Position numbers and translations under genes: made by a program. The notes beneath the pieces were generated by a model. The model saw nothing but the letters and a program-made list of their open reading frames with translations, was not told the origin of the DNA and searched no databases. From NCBI GenBank assembly GCA_964449445.1, contig CAYUZT010000001.1:149103-213102 (forward strand): a stretch of DNA of 64,000 bases, written 5' to 3'. The DNA comes from JABFSS01 sp964449445. Its GTDB lineage: Bacteria > Patescibacteriota > Gracilibacteria > Peribacterales > Peribacteraceae. Positions 62,391 to 64,000 of this stretch are shown one piece after another; positions within the stretch are counted from its first letter, which is position 1; the number at the start of each line of letters is the position of its first letter.

Positions 62391-62420
62391 TTGACAATGT
62401 ATATACAATGGAAATAATAT
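62391..62420 (+). promoter_or_regulatory. Promoter and operator-like dyad of the antitoxin gene
   Basis: TTGACA (62391-62396), 18 bp and TAATAT (62415-62420); the spacer contains the palindrome TGTATATACA (62399-62408). Antitoxins of this type usually repress their own promoter. Confidence 0.6.
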
Positions 62421-62426
62421 GAACAC

Positions 62427-62603
62427 ATGACAACGATTCAGATTAGAACGGATGAAAAAACGAAAAAGGCCGTCCAGAAAATTTTGAAAAAGCTAGGTTT
62501 GGATTTGAGCACTGCGATAAATATGTATTTGGCACAGATCGTGAAATATCAGGGTATTCCTTTTCCCATTCGTCTGATCAAGCAACGCCAAAACAGCAAG
62601 TAA
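62427..62603 (+). CDS. RelB/DinJ-type antitoxin (58 aa)
   Basis: MTTIQIRTDEKTKKAVQKIL with KKLGLDLSTAINMYLAQIVK and GIPFPIRL is the ribbon-helix-helix pattern of RelB/DinJ antitoxins. Start codon at the predicted +1, so leaderless. No toxin gene follows; the next gene is on the opposite strand and begins directly at 62604. An orphan antitoxin or the remnant of a pair. Confidence 0.85.
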   Translation: MTTIQIRTDEKTKKAVQKILKKLGLDLSTAINMYLAQIVKYQGIPFPIRLIKQRQNSK

Positions 62604-63236
62604 TCACGACGAAGGCGCATTTGCCTTCGCCTGCTGTTCTTCCGCAATCGTTCCCCACGCGAGCGACCAGGCGAAGAGGAATTGCGAGGCGTCGGCGGAC
62701 GTGTATTTATCAATCGGCGTATCGTGGACTTCCGGCTGGCCGTTCACTTGCTTCACGATGCGCAGCATTTCGGGCCGCTGGTCACGATCAGCGTCGGTCA
62801 TGGAAATCGTGAGGTCCGCATTCGACCGGCTCTGGATTGTTAGCGTAATGGGGCCGTCCGGCGGCACCGTCGCTGTGATGTCGTACACCGTGCCTCCGGT
62901 TTCTTCCATGGTCGTTTTCAGTTCATGCGTGCGATGCTCGGCAATAAATGCTAGCAGGGCTTCCCACACGTCCGGTTTAATCTGCAATCCCTGCACCAGC
63001 TCGCGGCGGCCGTCGTCGGACTGGGAGAGCTCGGCAACTTCTGTCTCCGTGAGGGTGCGATGCGAGATGGATTCCACTCCGCGGTAGAGCCCGTACGGGG
63101 GAAGTATGAGGGCAATGATGCCATCGCGCGTACCATGGGCGCGAAACGCGTGGACGATGCCCCCGATATCGGCGAGGAGCAGCAGGAAGAGCACGATGAG
63201 AACGTAGGGATTCCTGAGACGGGAGAGGCTTTCCAT
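62604..63236 (-). CDS. Membrane-anchored hypothetical protein (210 aa)
   Basis: N-terminal membrane helix (YVLIVLFLLLLADIGGIVHA) followed by a soluble domain with a helical part (AELSQSDDGRRELVQGLQIK) and a beta-rich part (GTVYDITATVPPDGPITLTI). No family recognised. Thirty bases from the next gene upstream, so it may be co-transcribed. Confidence 0.6.
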   Translation of the reverse strand: MESLSRLRNPYVLIVLFLLLLADIGGIVHAFRAHGTRDGIIALILPPYGLYRGVESISHRTLTETEVAELSQSDDGRRELVQGLQIKPDVWEALLAFIAEHRTHELKTTMEETGGTVYDITATVPPDGPITLTIQSRSNADLTISMTDADRDQRPEMLRIVKQVNGQPEVHDTPIDKYTSADASQFLFAWSLAWGTIAEEQQAKANAPSS

Positions 63237-63266
63237 GGCGGGAGAATACAGGAGGGTCCCGATCCC

Positions 63267-63524
63267 TCAAAATGACGGAGTGACCTGTGGCTGAAATCCC
63301 GGTGAGAGGTTTCGCAGCGACCCGAACATGATTTCCGTGGTGCCGGTCGCTTCCGCAATCGTCCAGAAGAAGATCAAAATTGCGACGATGATGATGACGT
63401 TGTAGACGCCGCCAACCTTCCGCATCCATTCGGCTTCCCCCATCATATTCCCGAGCGACTCGCGGTACTTGATCAGCACGAAGGGACCGATCAAGCCGGC
63501 TGCGATCATCAGGTAGTACCCCAT
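63267..63524 (-). CDS. Small two-helix membrane protein (85 aa)
   Basis: Helices MIAAGLIGPFVLIKY and YNVIIIVAILIFFWTIAEAT flank a short charged loop with SLGNMMGEAEWMRKVGGV. Resembles small conserved CPR membrane proteins, not assigned. Three bases after the thioredoxin gene stop. Confidence 0.6.
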   Translation of the reverse strand: MGYYLMIAAGLIGPFVLIKYRESLGNMMGEAEWMRKVGGVYNVIIIVAILIFFWTIAEATGTTEIMFGSLRNLSPGFQPQVTPSF

Positions 63525-63527
63525 AGG

Positions 63528-63848
63528 TCAGGCGATGGCGGTATCGATCAGCTGCTGCATGTCTTCTTTGGATCGTCCGCCGACGGTTGTCTGGACCGCC
63601 TTGCCGTCTTTAAAGATGATGAAGGTGGGAATGCCCATCACGTTGAACTGGCCGGGCGTATCGATATTATCATCCACGTTCATCTTCACGAACTTCACTT
63701 TGCCCGCGTAGTGCGCATCGAGTTCTTCGAAAATCGGCAGCATTGCCTTGCACGGCCCGCACCAGGGAGCCCAGAAATCGATGATGACGGGAGTGGGGGA
63801 CTGGAGGACTTCGGCGGCGAAGTCGGAGTCCGAAATGGGCTTAGGCAT
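63528..63848 (-). CDS. trxA: Thioredoxin (106 aa)
   Basis: Disulfide reductase. Active site WAPWCGPCK near residue 30, the buried aspartate in VIIDFWAP, and the cis-proline loop GIPTFIIFKDGK. Full length. Start at 63848 gives a standard N-terminus (MPKPISDSDFAAEVL). A -10 TACAAT lies about 30 nt upstream. The remaining window to 64000 holds GAAGCCAA-type repeats and no clear gene. Confidence 0.95.
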   Translation of the reverse strand: MPKPISDSDFAAEVLQSPTPVIIDFWAPWCGPCKAMLPIFEELDAHYAGKVKFVKMNVDDNIDTPGQFNVMGIPTFIIFKDGKAVQTTVGGRSKEDMQQLIDTAIA

Positions 63849-64000
63849 GGCGAGAAGAATGAGAGAGGTTTTCATTGTACCTGAAAAAGGAAGCCAAAGA
63901 AATCGACGAAGCCAAGGAAGCCAGAGAAAAGGAAATCGAGGAACGGGGCTTAATGGGAAATTTTGGGGGCTGAAAATGTAAGTTTGTCTCTTCTTGAAGC

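Overview
The window looks like a bacterial chromosome of about 50-53% GC with the standard code, tightly packed operons and very few Shine-Dalgarno sequences. Many promoters place the start codon at or just after the predicted +1 (leaderless), and other genes sit behind C/U-rich leaders. Compact operons, two PurP-type ATP-grasp paralogs and many palindromic intergenic repeats suggest a Candidate Phyla Radiation bacterium, perhaps Peregrinibacteria/Peribacteria. That placement is inference from style; no rRNA is present to test it.

Region 1 (1-8215, minus) is a complete chorismate-to-Phe/Tyr operon in transcription order: aroF, aroB, an aroA-aroK fusion, an aroD-aroE fusion, aroC, chorismate mutase, tyrA and pheA (cut by the window edge). 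It is headed by a leaderless 24-codon leader peptide ending in Phe-Thr-Trp-Tyr-Phe-Asn. Region 2 (8.4-14 kb) holds a LysE-type exporter, UvrD/PcrA, RmuC, ribosomal protein S15 and a possible 2-oxoglutarate oxygenase. Region 3 (13.9-21.5 kb) is a tryptophan module: a TrpR-family repressor and a B3/4-domain protein diverge from trpL-E-G-D-C-F-B-A, which has a Trp-Trp leader peptide, an intrinsic terminator and an operator-like palindrome. Regions 1 and 3 together give the route from DAHP to all three aromatic amino acids, apart from the final aminotransferase.

Region 4 (21.5-38.5 kb) carries pnp, a methyltransferase, an FmdB-type zinc ribbon, valS with a possible leader attenuator, two overlapping small membrane proteins, the lexA-dinB SOS pair, an LCP-family cell-envelope enzyme with a membrane partner, a DUF1624-like membrane protein, a zinc-binding protein, a 525-residue orphan and rplJ-rplL. 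Region 5 (38.5-54.9 kb) carries a RelA-type (p)ppGpp synthetase, trigger factor, secF, several envelope or TPR proteins, a PfkB kinase, an 828-residue surface protein, a lipoprotein, tRNA-Cys and two PurP-like ATP-grasp genes.

Region 6 (55.0-60.2 kb) is a mobile element of about 5.2 kb integrated at the 3' end of tRNA-Ala(UGC), bounded by a 10-bp direct repeat. Its large serine recombinase gene runs into the tRNA. In the excised circle the same frame would continue into a different 50-residue tail encoded at the far end of the element. Cargo includes a SEC-C protein with a nuclease-like E-x-K core. Region 7 (60.2-64 kb) holds an AAA+ ATPase interrupted by one in-frame TAG, an orphan RelB/DinJ-type antitoxin, two small membrane proteins and thioredoxin.

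Short dispersed repeats recur throughout: an element inside trpB and rmuC and beside valS, hairpins built from tandem 7-8-mers, a longer inverted repeat in two copies, and a G-rich telomere-like tract.
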